NCBI GenBank assembly: GCA_965221215.1
Contig: OZ244872.1
Coordinates: 1 to 64,000, forward strand
Source of the DNA: Aldehydirespirator sp965221215
Lineage (GTDB): Bacteria > Actinomycetota > Acidimicrobiia > Acidimicrobiales > Aldehydirespiratoraceae
Length of the DNA: 64,000 nt
Direction of reading: 5' to 3'
The position numbers and the translations under genes were made by a program. How positions within the stretch are numbered: position 1 is the stretch's first letter; every line of letters begins with the position of its first letter. This document shows positions 36,605 through 45,443 of the stretch, in pieces. A model generated the notes under the pieces. The model did not search any database, was not told where the DNA came from, and saw only the letters and a list, made by a program, of their open reading frames with translations.

Positions 36605-36665
36605 GCGGCGCCTCTCGTTCTCCGGCGCCGTGTCCGCCGCGCCAAGGCCACGACCTAGACGAGTA

Positions 36666-37672
36666 GTTCCAAGGGGTGTGGGTCCACCATTTGGGGGTTG
36701 AGGGTGTCCAAGCTCGGGGTTTTCCACAGGCCCCGATCTTGGAGGATCTCGGCGTGAACCCGGACTTGGACGCCCTCGTGTGTGCACTGTATGTGCGCGT
36801 CGACGATTTGTTGGCGGCGAATCCCCACTGGGCGCCTGAGCGGCCCGCGGTGGGGATAGGGCCGCGGCTGTCGGACGCGGAGCTGGTGACCCTGGCGGTG
36901 CTGTCGGCGCTGTTGGGGTTCGACTCCGAGGCCGGCTTCGTCCGCTACGCCACGGCGCATCTGGGGCCCTGGTTCCCCTATATGCCCCAGCGGTCCGGCT
37001 ACAACAAGCGGCTGCGCCGCAGCGCCGGACTGATGCGCCATGTGATCGCTGCGCTGGCGCGCGAGTGCCCGTGCTGGCGCGACGACGTGTGGCTGGTGGA
37101 CTCCACGCCCGTTGAGTGCGGCCGCAGCCGCAGCACCCAGCAGCGCTCCGACCTCGCAGGATGGGCCGCCTACGGCTACTGCGCCTCGCACTCGCGGCGG
37201 TTCTGGGGGCTGCGCCTGCACCTCGTCGCCACCCCGTCGGGGCTGCCGGTGGCCTACGCGCTGGCCCCAGCCGGACACGACGAGCGCGACACGTGCATCG
37301 AGATGATCGCCCGCGCCCAGATCTCCCGGCCGGGCCAGACCTCATCGCCGACAAGGGCTACCGCAGCGCCGCCCTCGAAGCCGCCCTCGACGCAGCCGGC
37401 ATCACACTGATCAGGCCCGCCACCAAAGCCGAGCCGGCGCGGCCCGGGCGACAGTTCCTCAGACCGTTCCGCCAGATCATCGAGTCCGTCAACTGCACCC
37501 TCAAAGCCCAACTCAGCCTCGAACGCCACCGAGGACGCACCCGCACAGGCGTCGCCGCGCGCGTCCTGCAACGACTCCTCGCACTCACCGCCGCCATCTG
37601 GCACAACCAAACCACCCAACAACCCGGCCCCGCACGCAGCCTCATCGCCTACGACCACTGACCCCTTGGAAC
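36666..37672 (+). mobile_element. IS982-family insertion sequence
   Basis: About 1007 bp bounded by inverted ends GTTCCAAGGGGTGTGGGTC (left) and, on the complement of the right end, GTTCCAAGGGGTCAGTGGTC. No convincing target duplication is visible. It lies between the 3' ends of the convergent oxygenase and LivJ-like genes, 8 bp from the latter's stop, and damages neither. Its transposase frame is broken. Confidence 0.8.
36676..37661 (+). pseudogene. IS982-family transposase, frameshifted
   Basis: DDE-type transposase split over two frames. The first part runs to about 37335 and contains DLDALVCALYVRVDDLLAAN, RLSDAELVTLAVLSALLG and the first catalytic Asp in WLVDSTPVECGRS. The second part, one frame back, continues with PAGPDLIADKGYRSAAL (second Asp) and FRQIIESVNCTLKAQLSLER (catalytic Glu). 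The shift occurs around CAGATCTCCCGGCCGGGCC. Members of this family usually have one uninterrupted frame, so a 1-bp indel is more likely than programmed frameshifting. A start at a GTG near 36753 is possible for the original protein. Confidence 0.8.
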
Positions 37673-37679
37673 CAATCAT

Positions 37680-38963
37680 CTAGGGGGCGTACTCGTAGAC
37701 GGTGTTGGACCGGGTGGCAGCCGGGTCGCCGGAATCGAGATGTTCGACGACGGCCATCCGCCGCACGCCGCAGTCGCCGAAGTCGTCGCAGCTGATCGAC
37801 CCGATGATCCCGCCGTATCCGGACACGCCGTCGAGGTACTCGCGCACTCCGGCCAGGTCGACCACGAGAGACTCACCCTCGGGCCGCGAGGCCGCCTCTA
37901 TCGCCTCCAGCAGCAGGGTGGCCGCATCGTAGGCGTGCGCCCAGAAAGCCGCCTCCGGCGCGGCGCCGTAGGCGTCCTCGTACTCGGCCAGGAGGTCGGC
38001 GCTGCGCCTGCCCGTGCTCTCGTTGGCGTTGGTGCCATAGCTCAGGTTCGGCCCGGACAAGAACATCCCTTCGGACTCCTCCAATCCCAAGAACGCGTCC
38101 GACATCAGCCCGTCGCCGGAGAGCCGAATCGCGCCATCGAGGCCTGCCACGCTCGGCAGTTGCTGCACGATGGCGGCGCCCACCGTCCGCGAGACGGGAA
38201 AGAACAGCGCCTCCGGCGAGCCGCCTGCGAGGTCGGTGAGCGTCGGCACCAGGTCGGTCTCGTCGCGGGCGACCAGGCCGATGCCGGTGACCGAGCCGCC
38301 GAACTCTTCGAAGGACGCGGCGAACGCCTCTGCGAGACTCTGGGAATAGGCGTCGCCGTTGTGGATAGCTGCGACCGCGTCGACGCCCTTCTCCCCGCGG
38401 AGGAACTGCGCCATCGTCCTCGCCTGGTACAGATCGTTGTCCGCAGTGCGGTAGTAGCCCTCGTGGTGGTCGGAGCTCGGGTTGCCGGCCAGATCGGAAG
38501 TAAGTCGGGGGGAAGTGTTCGACGGGGAGATCATCACCTTGTTGGCGCTAGTCACCAGCGGAGCGGCGGTGACCGCGGCCGCAGAGCACGTCGTGCCGAT
38601 CACGCCGATCACGTCGGCATCGGCGGCGATCTCGGCTCCGGCCCGTTCGCCGCCCTCGGGCGAGCAGCCGTCGTCGACCGGCGTGCCGAGATCCACGTCG
38701 ACACCGTGGATCGTCCCGTAGTGGCCCACGGCGAGCCGTACGGCCTTCTCGCTCGTCGGACCGGAATTCGGGTCGCCGCTCAGCGTGAGGACCGACCGGA
38801 TCTGGATGGCCTCCCCCTGGCCGACCTCTACGACCCCGAGCGACCCGTCGCCCAGAGCGTCGCCAGCCTCGCCGTCGTCGCTGCCGCTGCATGCTCCGGC
38901 TACGAGGGCCGCGGCTGCCACGAGGGACAAGACCGCTGCCAGCCGACACCTGCCCCCGGCCAT
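37680..38963 (-). CDS. Amino acid ABC transporter substrate-binding lipoprotein, LivJ-like (paralogue 2)
   Basis: Paralogue of the protein encoded at 9550-10875, about 427 residues. The signal peptide ends in the lipobox LVAGAC. Shared blocks are IGTTCSAAAVTAAPLV, SPSNTSPRLTSDLAGN, HNGDAYSQSLAEAF, SGDGLMSDAFLGLEESEG and a C-terminal YGGIIGSISCDDFGDCG in which a Cys pair could form a disulfide. It stops at TVYEYAP. The ATG at 38963 is chosen because it gives a compact signal peptide; an in-frame GTG 24 bp upstream is possible. No permease or ATPase genes accompany it, so it may share the LivHMGF importer. Confidence 0.86.
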   Translation of the reverse strand: MAGGRCRLAAVLSLVAAAALVAGACSGSDDGEAGDALGDGSLGVVEVGQGEAIQIRSVLTLSGDPNSGPTSEKAVRLAVGHYGTIHGVDVDLGTPVDDGCSPEGGERAGAEIAADADVIGVIGTTCSAAAVTAAPLVTSANKVMISPSNTSPRLTSDLAGNPSSDHHEGYYRTADNDLYQARTMAQFLRGEKGVDAVAAIHNGDAYSQSLAEAFAASFEEFGGSVTGIGLVARDETDLVPTLTDLAGGSPEALFFPVSRTVGAAIVQQLPSVAGLDGAIRLSGDGLMSDAFLGLEESEGMFLSGPNLSYGTNANESTGRRSADLLAEYEDAYGAAPEAAFWAHAYDAATLLLEAIEAASRPEGESLVVDLAGVREYLDGVSGYGGIIGSISCDDFGDCGVRRMAVVEHLDSGDPAATRSNTVYEYAP

Positions 38964-39058
38964 GATTGTGGGGCGTAGTGCGCTCACGGATGTGAGGCTA
39001 CTTACGCCGCCTCGACCCTGGGCCGTCACGGCCCGCGGCGTGTCGGATGCCCCGCCTG

Positions 39059-39547
39059 TCACTCCCCGGCTTCGCTGCGGTCGTTGAGGACGACGAGCAG
39101 GGCGTGGAGCAGCGGCAACTGGCCCTTGTGCAGCTTCGTGCGGGCCGAGTCGATCGTCCACCACGCCGCCTTGTCCACCTCGGGGAACTCGCGGACCTGG
39201 CCCGAGCCGGGAGGCCATTCGAGCTCGAAGGTGTTGCTGACCACGTGCGTGGCGTCGAAGTCCGCCTCGATCACCCATGCGCTGATCCGCTTGCGGCTGG
39301 GCGGACCGAACTCACCGAGGAAGAGCCTCGACCCCTCCGGCGGCGGCGATCCCAACTCCTCGGTGAACTCCCGCAGGGCCACCGTCTCGGCATCCTCGCC
39401 CTCGGCGTACTCGCCCTTGGGGATCGACCAGGCGTGGGCATCCTTGCCGGCCCAGAACGGCCCACCGGGATGCACCAGCAGTACTTCGACCGCACCGTCG
39501 GCGTTCCGTCGGTGAAGTATCAGGCCGGCGCTTCTCTTGCTTGCCAT
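39059..39547 (-). CDS. NUDIX hydrolase
   Basis: Mg-dependent pyrophosphohydrolase of 162 residues acting on a nucleoside diphosphate linked to X. The Nudix box is complete: GEYAEGEDAETVALREFTEE followed by LG. The protein starts with the typical strand SAGLILHRR and continues LLVHPGGPFWAGKDAHAWSI before the box. The ATG at 39547 is the first after an upstream region without similarity. It is divergent from the cupin gene by 56 bp. The substrate cannot be predicted; members with this N-terminus are often called NUDIX domain proteins of the diadenosine-polyphosphate hydrolase type. Confidence 0.9.
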   Translation of the reverse strand: MASKRSAGLILHRRNADGAVEVLLVHPGGPFWAGKDAHAWSIPKGEYAEGEDAETVALREFTEELGSPPPEGSRLFLGEFGPPSRKRISAWVIEADFDATHVVSNTFELEWPPGSGQVREFPEVDKAAWWTIDSARTKLHKGQLPLLHALLVVLNDRSEAGE

Positions 39548-39603
39548 ACGTGCTGTGCTCCCCGACAATACGATGCGTAGGAGGGGCCAGCCGAGGGGGA
39601 GCC

Positions 39604-40209
39604 ATGAGCGAGACAGACCGGGCCGCCGAGCGATCCGCAGCGGTGGCCGGCGCCATGGACGACATCGCCAAGATCGACGCCCACGGCCGCGAGCACGGCG
39701 GCATCGACCGGGCCGGCCTGGAGCGAATAAAGGAGCGGCTGCTCGAGCTGGCCGAGCGCGACGATCTGTTCGGCGACGAGGACTTCCCGCCCCCGGATGC
39801 TCCGGGCGCCTCGGTGAGCTACCGGATCGCGCAGAACGACGATGACGAGTTGGCGTTGTACGTCCAGTGCGTGGGTGACGGAACGTCCGCACCACCGCAT
39901 GAGCACAGGACCTGGGCGGTGATCGTGGGGATGCGCGGTCAGGAGCTGAACCGCCTCTACGGCCCGTGCGCAGGCAGAGACGAGCCTGAGGTGCAGCACG
40001 AGGTGACGGTCGAGGGGGGCACCGGCGTGGCGATGCTCCACGACGACGTGCACTCGATCCACATCGAGGGAGCAGCGACCAACTTCCACTGCTACGGACT
40101 CGCCCTCGAACGGCTCACGGGCCGCCTGTTCTGGCACGCCGACAGCGGCCAGTGGCGGGTCTACGACGACGACAGCCAGATAGTCGAAGCCCGCCCCGGC
40201 CGGACGTAG
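39604..40209 (+). CDS. Cysteine dioxygenase-like cupin protein
   Basis: Cupin of about 201 residues. The metal ligands are the two His of PPHEHRTWAVIVGM and a His in MLHDDVHSIHIEG, followed by NFHCYGLALERL. This order matches the type I cysteine dioxygenase/thiol dioxygenase family, which oxidises cysteine or 3-mercaptopropionate. The N-terminal 80 residues are helical and acidic. Start is the ATG at 39604 in the context GAGCCATGAGC. It is divergently arranged with the NUDIX gene and converges on the YjbR-like gene. Confidence 0.75.
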   Translation: MSETDRAAERSAAVAGAMDDIAKIDAHGREHGGIDRAGLERIKERLLELAERDDLFGDEDFPPPDAPGASVSYRIAQNDDDELALYVQCVGDGTSAPPHEHRTWAVIVGMRGQELNRLYGPCAGRDEPEVQHEVTVEGGTGVAMLHDDVHSIHIEGAATNFHCYGLALERLTGRLFWHADSGQWRVYDDDSQIVEARPGRT

Positions 40210-40217
40210 CTGCCGCT

Positions 40218-40559
40218 TCAGTCCAGCTTCGCCAAGGTGCGCTTGGGCGCGATGAGGTGGAAGCTCTCCATGATCAGGTCCTCGACGTGGCCCCAGTCTT
40301 CAACCTCGGTGAGATCCATCGTCACCCAGCCGTGCCGGCCGACGTACTTCGAGGGTGTGAACCGCGGGTCGGCCACGATCGCCTCGGCGTGAGGCTTCTC
40401 CAGCTTGAAGCCCACCGTCTGCCGGCCGTCCTCATCGCCGTAGCCGGCAAAGATCTTGTCGCCGACCCGAAAGTAGGGCGACCCCCAGGTCAGCGTCTCC
40501 TTCGTGTCGGGCAACGCAAGACAGATCTCACGCAATCGCTCCAGCGGATTAGCCGCCAT
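40218..40559 (-). CDS. MmcQ/YjbR family protein
   Basis: Small single-domain protein of about 113 residues with a CyaY-like double-wing fold in known members. Matching stretches are CLALPDTKETLTWGSPYFRV near the N-terminus, then VGFKLEKPHAEAIV, SKYVGRHGWVTMDL and the C-terminal LIMESFHLIAPKR. The biochemical role of the family is not established. The ATG at 40559 (MAANPLERLRE) is chosen; an ATG at 40568 is in frame. The gene ends 8 bp from the end of the convergent cupin gene. Confidence 0.88.
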   Translation of the reverse strand: MAANPLERLREICLALPDTKETLTWGSPYFRVGDKIFAGYGDEDGRQTVGFKLEKPHAEAIVADPRFTPSKYVGRHGWVTMDLTEVEDWGHVEDLIMESFHLIAPKRTLAKLD

Positions 40560-40637
40560 GCCCGTCACCTCTGGCTCTCGTACGTCAGCAGGCTAGGACG
40601 CCGTGTTAGTCCCCGAGGTGCTCCGCCTGCGGTCATC

Positions 40638-41129
40638 TCAGCCGAGGCGGGGTGTGCCCTCCTCGATGGCGACCTGCACGATGCGGCCGATGCGAGTCAC
40701 GCGGGTCTGTTCCCGTTTGGCGTCCGCCAGCCACACCAGCAACTCCTTGCGCCTGGAGGTGCAAGCGCCTCCCAGCCCCCAGAAGCGCCGCTCCCGGCCA
40801 GCGCCTCCTGAAGATCGGTCGGTGTCTCGGGCGTGCGGTCGCTCCGGTCGAGACGGACCCGGATCTCCACCGAATCGCCCGCCCCCTTGCCGATGGCTCC
40901 CCGGACCGCGCCGTTGAGGAACAGCCGATGACGGCCACCGCCGACCGGCACCAGCGTCGCGGTCAACTCTGCTCCATCGGCGGTGCCCACGACAGGGACA
41001 TGGCCACGCAGCCCGAACGCATCGGAGACCTGAGCAGGCACGTCCAAAGCCACGTTCATGATGTGGGCATAGTTCGACGGCAGCTCGTAGAGCACCCCCA
41101 GAAATCGCTGCTCGCCCGATGCTGACATT
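40638..41129 (-). pseudogene. DUF1905/YdeI-like protein, frameshifted
   Basis: The frame from the ATG at 41129 gives MSASGEQRFLGVLYELPSNY, then VGGGRHRLFLNGAVRGAIGK, GDSVEIRVRLDRSDRTPETP and DLQEALAG, a DUF1905 beta-barrel domain. After about 40800 the family-like continuation is in another frame: RRFWGLGGACTSRRKELLVW, LADAKREQTRVTRIGRIVQV, ending at 40638. This second part is the YdeI/OmpD-associated C-terminal helix bundle that normally follows DUF1905. A single indel near 40790-40810 would restore one protein of about 160 residues. It may be a real mutation or an assembly error. Confidence 0.7.
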
Positions 41130-41372
41130 CGATCTCCCTTGAAGCTTGATGCTGTCATGCCTTGACGGGGTTGTCGGGTACTCCCTACGACAGAGTAAGA
41201 ACTGGATCCCGAACTCGTGAAGCGACTCACTGAGCCGCGCTTGGCATTCGGCGAGCGCGTACCAAGACCTGTCCTCTAGACCCAATGCCGCACAGGCGCG
41301 ATCGGGTCGCTCCTCCGCGGCGCGAACAGCGCTACCGCGACACCGAATACATGCATATAGCATGACGACGCT

Positions 41373-41655
41373 ATGGAAGCCTCAGGACTGATTGCGTCAT
41401 TCGGCCAGTACGTTGACAGCCGGGAGGCCACCGTTCTGGTGGGCGCTGGCCTGTCGCGGGATGCGGGCTACCCGGACTGGTCAGGCCTGTTGGCGAGGGT
41501 GCGGGATGCGTTACAGATCCCCGACGTGGACGATCTCCCACTGCTCGCGCAGTACTACGCCAGCGAGAACTCCGGAGAAGACCTGCAGCACCTCATCCGG
41601 CAGGAACTCCTGCTAGACCCGTTGCCTCAACCCACTCGGTGTCACGGGCTCCTAG
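41373..41655 (+). pseudogene. SIR2-SLOG (ThsA-like) gene, 5' part, split by an IS
   Basis: First 94 codons of a SIR2-family NADase. The NAD-binding motif GAGLSRDAGYPDWSGLL starts at residue 24. The frame is cut after CHGLL by the IS1182-family element at 41656. CTAG at 41652-41655 is repeated at 43429-43432. Joining 41373-41655 to 43433-44565 gives 1416 bp, an uninterrupted 471-residue protein reading CHGLLAALPLGEIWTTNYDD across the junction. The upstream 240 bp is an AT-richer divergent intergenic region that should hold the operon promoter. Confidence 0.9.
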
Positions 41656-43428
41656 GAGACTGCTGATTTATTCGGGTTGGGGTGCTCGCGATCGTTGTGG
41701 GGGTGTGGGACGATGTCGGTATGCAGGGCACAGCGGTGACGGATCGGGAGTTGTTGGACGCGGCGGCGGTGTGTGGGCATCTGCTGGTGGAGGGTTCGGT
41801 GCATGCGTTGTTGGCGCAGCATCGCAGCCGGTTGTTTCCCGATGCGATGTTCGAGGATCTGTTTGCGTCGGGTCGGGGCCGTCCGTCGGTGCCGGGGGAG
41901 GTGGTGGCGACGGTGTTGTTGTTGCAGGCGTTGGAGGGCCTGTCGGATCGGGCTGCGTGCGCGAGGTTGCAGACCGATGTGGGGTGGAAGGCCGCGGCTG
42001 GGCTGGCGCTCACTGATGAGGCGTTCCATCCGACGGTGCTGACGTTGTGGCGGAACCGGCTGCGGGCCAGCGATGCGCCGGATCGGGTCTTCGACGCGGT
42101 GCGCGAGCTGGTCGCGGCCACCGGGGCGGTGTCGGGGTCCCAGCGCCGTGTGCTGGACTCCACGGTGCTCGATGACGCGGTGGCGCGCCAGGACACGGTA
42201 ACGATGCTGCGGGTGCAGATGCGCAGGCTGCGCAAGCTGGTGCCGCAGCTTGGCGATGTGTGGGTGCGCGAGCACAACCTCGACACCGACGGGGCGGTGG
42301 TGGACTGGGGCGATCCTGTGGATGTGGAGCGTCTGGTGAGCGAGTTGGTCGATGACGCGTTGGAGCTGATCGGCGCGGCGGAGGATCTCGATCTCGACGA
42401 CGCGCAGGCCGACGCGTTGGGGCTGTTGGCGCTCGTCGCGGGCCAAGACACCGAGCCCGCAGGCTCGCCGGGCCGGTGGCGGATCGCTCGGCGTGTCGCT
42501 TCTGACCGGGTCGTGTCGGTGGTGGATCCCGAGTCGCGTCACGCCCACAAGAGCGCCCACAGCTACCGCGACGGCTACAAGGCCCACGTCTGCGCGGAGC
42601 CCGACACCGGGCTGGTCACCGCGGTCGGCCTCACCGCGGGCAACGCCGCCGACGCCGACGCGGCTTCGGGGCTGCTCAAAGACGAGCCGGCGGGCACCGT
42701 GGTGTTCGCCGACAGCGCCTACGGCACCGGCGCGCTGCGAGCCGAGCTCGAAGACCGCGGCATGCAAGCAGTGATCAAACCGCCGCCTTTGCCGACCGCG
42801 GTCCCAGGCGGCTACAGCATCGACGACTTCGACATCGACACACAAGCCCGAACCGTCACCTGCCCCGCTGGGGTCACCGTCGCCATCGGCCCCAGCCGCC
42901 ACGCCCGCTTCGGAGCCAACTGCCGGGACTGCCCGCTGCGGGCGCGATGCACCACCGCCAAAGCCGGCCGCACCCTCCGGCTGCACCCCTGCCACGACCT
43001 GCTGGCCGCAGCCAGAGCCCAGGCCCGAACCCGCAAGTTCTTTGACGCCTACACCACCCACCGGCCCATGGCAGAGCGCAGCATCGCCTGGCTCGTGCGC
43101 AACAACCGAAGATGCCCCTACAGAGGCATCCAACGCAACCGGCACTGGCTGGCGTTGCGCGCCGCCGCCGTCAACCTCGTGCGCCTCACCAACCTCGGCC
43201 TGCACCACGACGGCACAAACTGGGCCATCACCTGACCCCCGCCGGGCCATCCCCGGCCCCCACCGGCCGCCCCGGCTCCCCAACACCCGACCCAGCGGCC
43301 ACAACAGCCCAGCCCGCCGAGGCCCCACCGGCACCGCCGGCCGACAACCACAACCACCGACCCGCACAAACACAGACCCCACCCGCTGCCTGACCGCCGC
43401 CACCACAGGCCGATTGCTCAGCGGTCTC
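41656..43428 (+). mobile_element. IS1182-family insertion sequence
   Basis: 1773 bp element inside the SIR2-SLOG gene. The ends are imperfect inverted repeats: GGAGACTGCTGATTTATTCG (left) and, on the complement of the right end, GGAGACCGCTGAGCAATCGG. It is flanked by a direct 4-bp CTAG duplication at 41652-41655 and 43429-43432. Excision with one CTAG restores the host gene exactly. The transposase is intact and points in the same direction as the host operon. Confidence 0.92.
41721..43235 (+). CDS. IS1182-family transposase
   Basis: DDE transposase of about 504 residues. The N-terminal helical DUF772-type region has SVPGEVVATVLLLQALEGLS and CARLQTDVGWKAAAGL. The first catalytic Asp is in RRVLDSTVLDDAVA, the second in VVFADSAYGTGAL, and the Glu is in RPMAERSIAWLVRNN. 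A CRDCPLRARC zinc-binding cluster precedes the last motif, as in other IS1182 members. The ATG at 41721 follows several in-frame GTG codons that could also serve. No frameshift is seen, so the element may be active. Confidence 0.92.
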   Translation: MQGTAVTDRELLDAAAVCGHLLVEGSVHALLAQHRSRLFPDAMFEDLFASGRGRPSVPGEVVATVLLLQALEGLSDRAACARLQTDVGWKAAAGLALTDEAFHPTVLTLWRNRLRASDAPDRVFDAVRELVAATGAVSGSQRRVLDSTVLDDAVARQDTVTMLRVQMRRLRKLVPQLGDVWVREHNLDTDGAVVDWGDPVDVERLVSELVDDALELIGAAEDLDLDDAQADALGLLALVAGQDTEPAGSPGRWRIARRVASDRVVSVVDPESRHAHKSAHSYRDGYKAHVCAEPDTGLVTAVGLTAGNAADADAASGLLKDEPAGTVVFADSAYGTGALRAELEDRGMQAVIKPPPLPTAVPGGYSIDDFDIDTQARTVTCPAGVTVAIGPSRHARFGANCRDCPLRARCTTAKAGRTLRLHPCHDLLAAARAQARTRKFFDAYTTHRPMAERSIAWLVRNNRRCPYRGIQRNRHWLALRAAAVNLVRLTNLGLHHDGTNWAIT

Positions 43429-43432
43429 CTAG

Positions 43433-44565
43433 CAGCGCTTCCGCTCGGGGAGATATGGACGACCAACTACGACGACTTGATCGAACGCGCCATGGGGGAC
43501 GCCGCGCGCGCATTTGTGCGGGACGACGACCTTGCACAAGGGGACGGCGGCACAGGATGCCGCGTCTACAAGATGCACGGCTCATTGACGAGCGCCGATC
43601 AACAACTGATCGTCGCCAGAGATCAGTACATTCGGTACCCGGATTCACACAAGCGGTTCTGGGCATTGCTTCAAGCGAGCTTTCTCACCAAGAGCTTCCT
43701 GTTCCTCGGCTTCAGCTTTGACGATCCCAACTTCGACCAGGTTTTTCAGGCGATACGAAGGGCGCGCTATGACATTCATCGCGAGCACTTTGCTGTCATG
43801 CGGGAACCACCTGATGAACGGGACAAGAAGCTCTTCCAACTGCGACTCAAGGATCTGGAAGCCATTGGGATCAACGTTGCAACGATTGAAGAGTATTCAG
43901 AGCTTGAGGCGCTGCTCAGACAATTGATCGCACGCTGTCGGCCATGTCGCCTGTTCATATCGGGATCGTCATCCGAGGATAAGCCAGACACCGGAGACAG
44001 CTACCCATCGGTCGATCTGCCTGAGCCCATGTCAGAGTTCGCGGATCAACTTGGGGCCGCCTTCAAGGAAACGGCAGTCGCGCTGAGTGCTGGCGGGGCG
44101 TTTGGTGCTCGGGTCGGCTACGCCCTCGTCAGAGGACTGCAGGAAACTGGCGGGCTCCATGCCGAGCGGTTCGTACTGCTCAGGCGAAGCAAGGATCAGC
44201 CTCTCGACGAACCGAGCCACCGATACGGCAGCATCGTCTTCCAAGGGACAGACCAGCATGAATTGCGTGATTCGGCGTTCGGCGAGGCCCGCGCCGTTCT
44301 AGCGGTCGGTGGTGGATCCGGCACTGCCGACGAGATCAGGCGAGCGCGCGAGGATGGACTAGGACTTGTGCCTATTGGCAAGTTCGGTGGTTCGGCGCTG
44401 GAGGAGTGGATTCGCATCAGCGAGGGTCTGGAGGACTATCGCCTCGGAGGGCTGCCTGTTGACCGCGCTGACTTTGAGTCGCTCCGCGACGGCGAGCCGG
44501 CAGAGTGCGCCAGAGCTGCGACTCGCCTGGCAGAACAGGCGTTGTATATTCGTCAGGGAGGCTGA
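43433..44565 (+). pseudogene. SIR2-SLOG (ThsA-like) gene, 3' part
   Basis: Remainder of the split gene. The SIR2 domain continues with IWTTNYDDLIERA (residues 102-114 of the restored protein), the catalytic-His motif YKMHGSLTS (His143) and FLFLGFSFDDPNFD. From about residue 266 comes a second Rossmann-like domain: CRLFISGSSSED, GARVGYALVRGLQETGG, AVGGGSGTADEIRRARE and GLVPIGKFGGSA. This is the SLOG architecture of ThsA of Thoeris, where it binds a cyclic ADP-ribose signal. The total of 471 residues is close to the 476 of Bacillus ThsA (from memory). The stop is 4 bp before the ATG of the DprA-like gene. Confidence 0.85.
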
Positions 44566-44569
44566 GAGC

Positions 44570-45442
44570 ATGACGAGTACCACGACCGCTGCGGGCGACG
44601 GCTTCAGTTCGCCGCTAGATACGCAGTGGTCTGCCGACCAAGTCGCCCACCTGCTGGCGCTCGCCGAGCAAGCCGATCGGTGCGACGGCTGGTTGACCGC
44701 GGACGATCTGGGTCGACTGTGGTTCGACTCGCCTTGCCAAGACCTGGGTGAGAAGTGGCGGACCGCCATCACGAGTCTAAGCGAGCAATTTACCAATCTC
44801 CATGTTTTTTTGGCCAATTCTCCCGATTATCCTCGCTTGTTGCTCAAGACAGCTCATGCACCAGCGGTCCTGTTCGTTCGGGGCTCGCTTGACAGCAACG
44901 GCGCTGGCTCTATCGCGATGGTCGGAAGCCGTGACGCGAGCGAGCAGGCAGCCGATGCGGCACGCGAGGTCGCGGCCACCCTCGCTGACGCTGGCACGAC
45001 CATCGTGTCTGGACTCGCGCGTGGTGTCGACACCGCTGCGCACTGGGGAGCCCTTGATGTCGGTGGACGTACGACTGCTGTCGTCGGCACGGGTATCGAT
45101 GTTGTGTACCCGCCGGAAAACCGGCCTCTCATCGAGCGGATCGTCCGTCGCGGCGCGGTCGTTTCGCAGTTCCCGCCAGGTCTCCCCCCGTCGAAGACCA
45201 GCTTCCCGGTGCGCAACGCTGTGATCGCCGGGCTGTCCAGTGCGAGCGTGGTCATCGAGGCGGAGGAACTGAGCGGCACCCGCATCGAGATGGACTACAC
45301 CCTCGAGTTCAAGCGGCCGGTGCTGCTGTGGGCGCCCGTGCTGGGCAAGAGACCCTGGGCGCGCGCCCTCGCCGCCTCTGACGCCAACGTCCATCTCGTG
45401 TGCTCAGTATCGGAGATCCGGGAACTGGCCTTCCAGCGCTGA
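44570..45442 (+). CDS. DprA-like SLOG-domain protein of a putative defence operon
   Basis: Protein of 290 residues with a full DprA/Smf Rossmann core. Motifs are AMVGSRDASEQAAD, IVSGLARGVDTAAHWGALD, VVGTGIDVVYPPEN, FPPGLPPSKTSFPVRNAVIAG and VIEAEELSGTRIE. The C-terminal winged-helix domain of transformation DprA is missing, and the N-terminal 100 residues do not match the DprA SAM domain. In genomes, such shortened DprA proteins occur with phosphoribosyltransferases in anti-phage gene pairs. The ATG at 44570 uses GGAGGCTGAGAGC inside the end of the SIR2-SLOG gene as its ribosome binding site, so the genes were translationally close. Confidence 0.82.
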   Translation: MTSTTTAAGDGFSSPLDTQWSADQVAHLLALAEQADRCDGWLTADDLGRLWFDSPCQDLGEKWRTAITSLSEQFTNLHVFLANSPDYPRLLLKTAHAPAVLFVRGSLDSNGAGSIAMVGSRDASEQAADAAREVAATLADAGTTIVSGLARGVDTAAHWGALDVGGRTTAVVGTGIDVVYPPENRPLIERIVRRGAVVSQFPPGLPPSKTSFPVRNAVIAGLSSASVVIEAEELSGTRIEMDYTLEFKRPVLLWAPVLGKRPWARALAASDANVHLVCSVSEIRELAFQR

Positions 45443-45443
45443 A

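Noticed and set aside
37300..37345. Programmed frameshift in the IS982 transposase
   Set aside because: No clear slippery heptamer or downstream stem was seen, and the family normally uses a single frame; a plain indel is simpler.
36640..37690. Target-site duplication of the IS982 element
   Set aside because: The flanks GACGAGTA and CAATCATC do not match; the shared CTAG-like letters are offset and too short to count.
41652..43468. Minus-strand open frame of about 600 codons over the IS1182 element
   Set aside because: It is antisense to an intact transposase and low in complexity.
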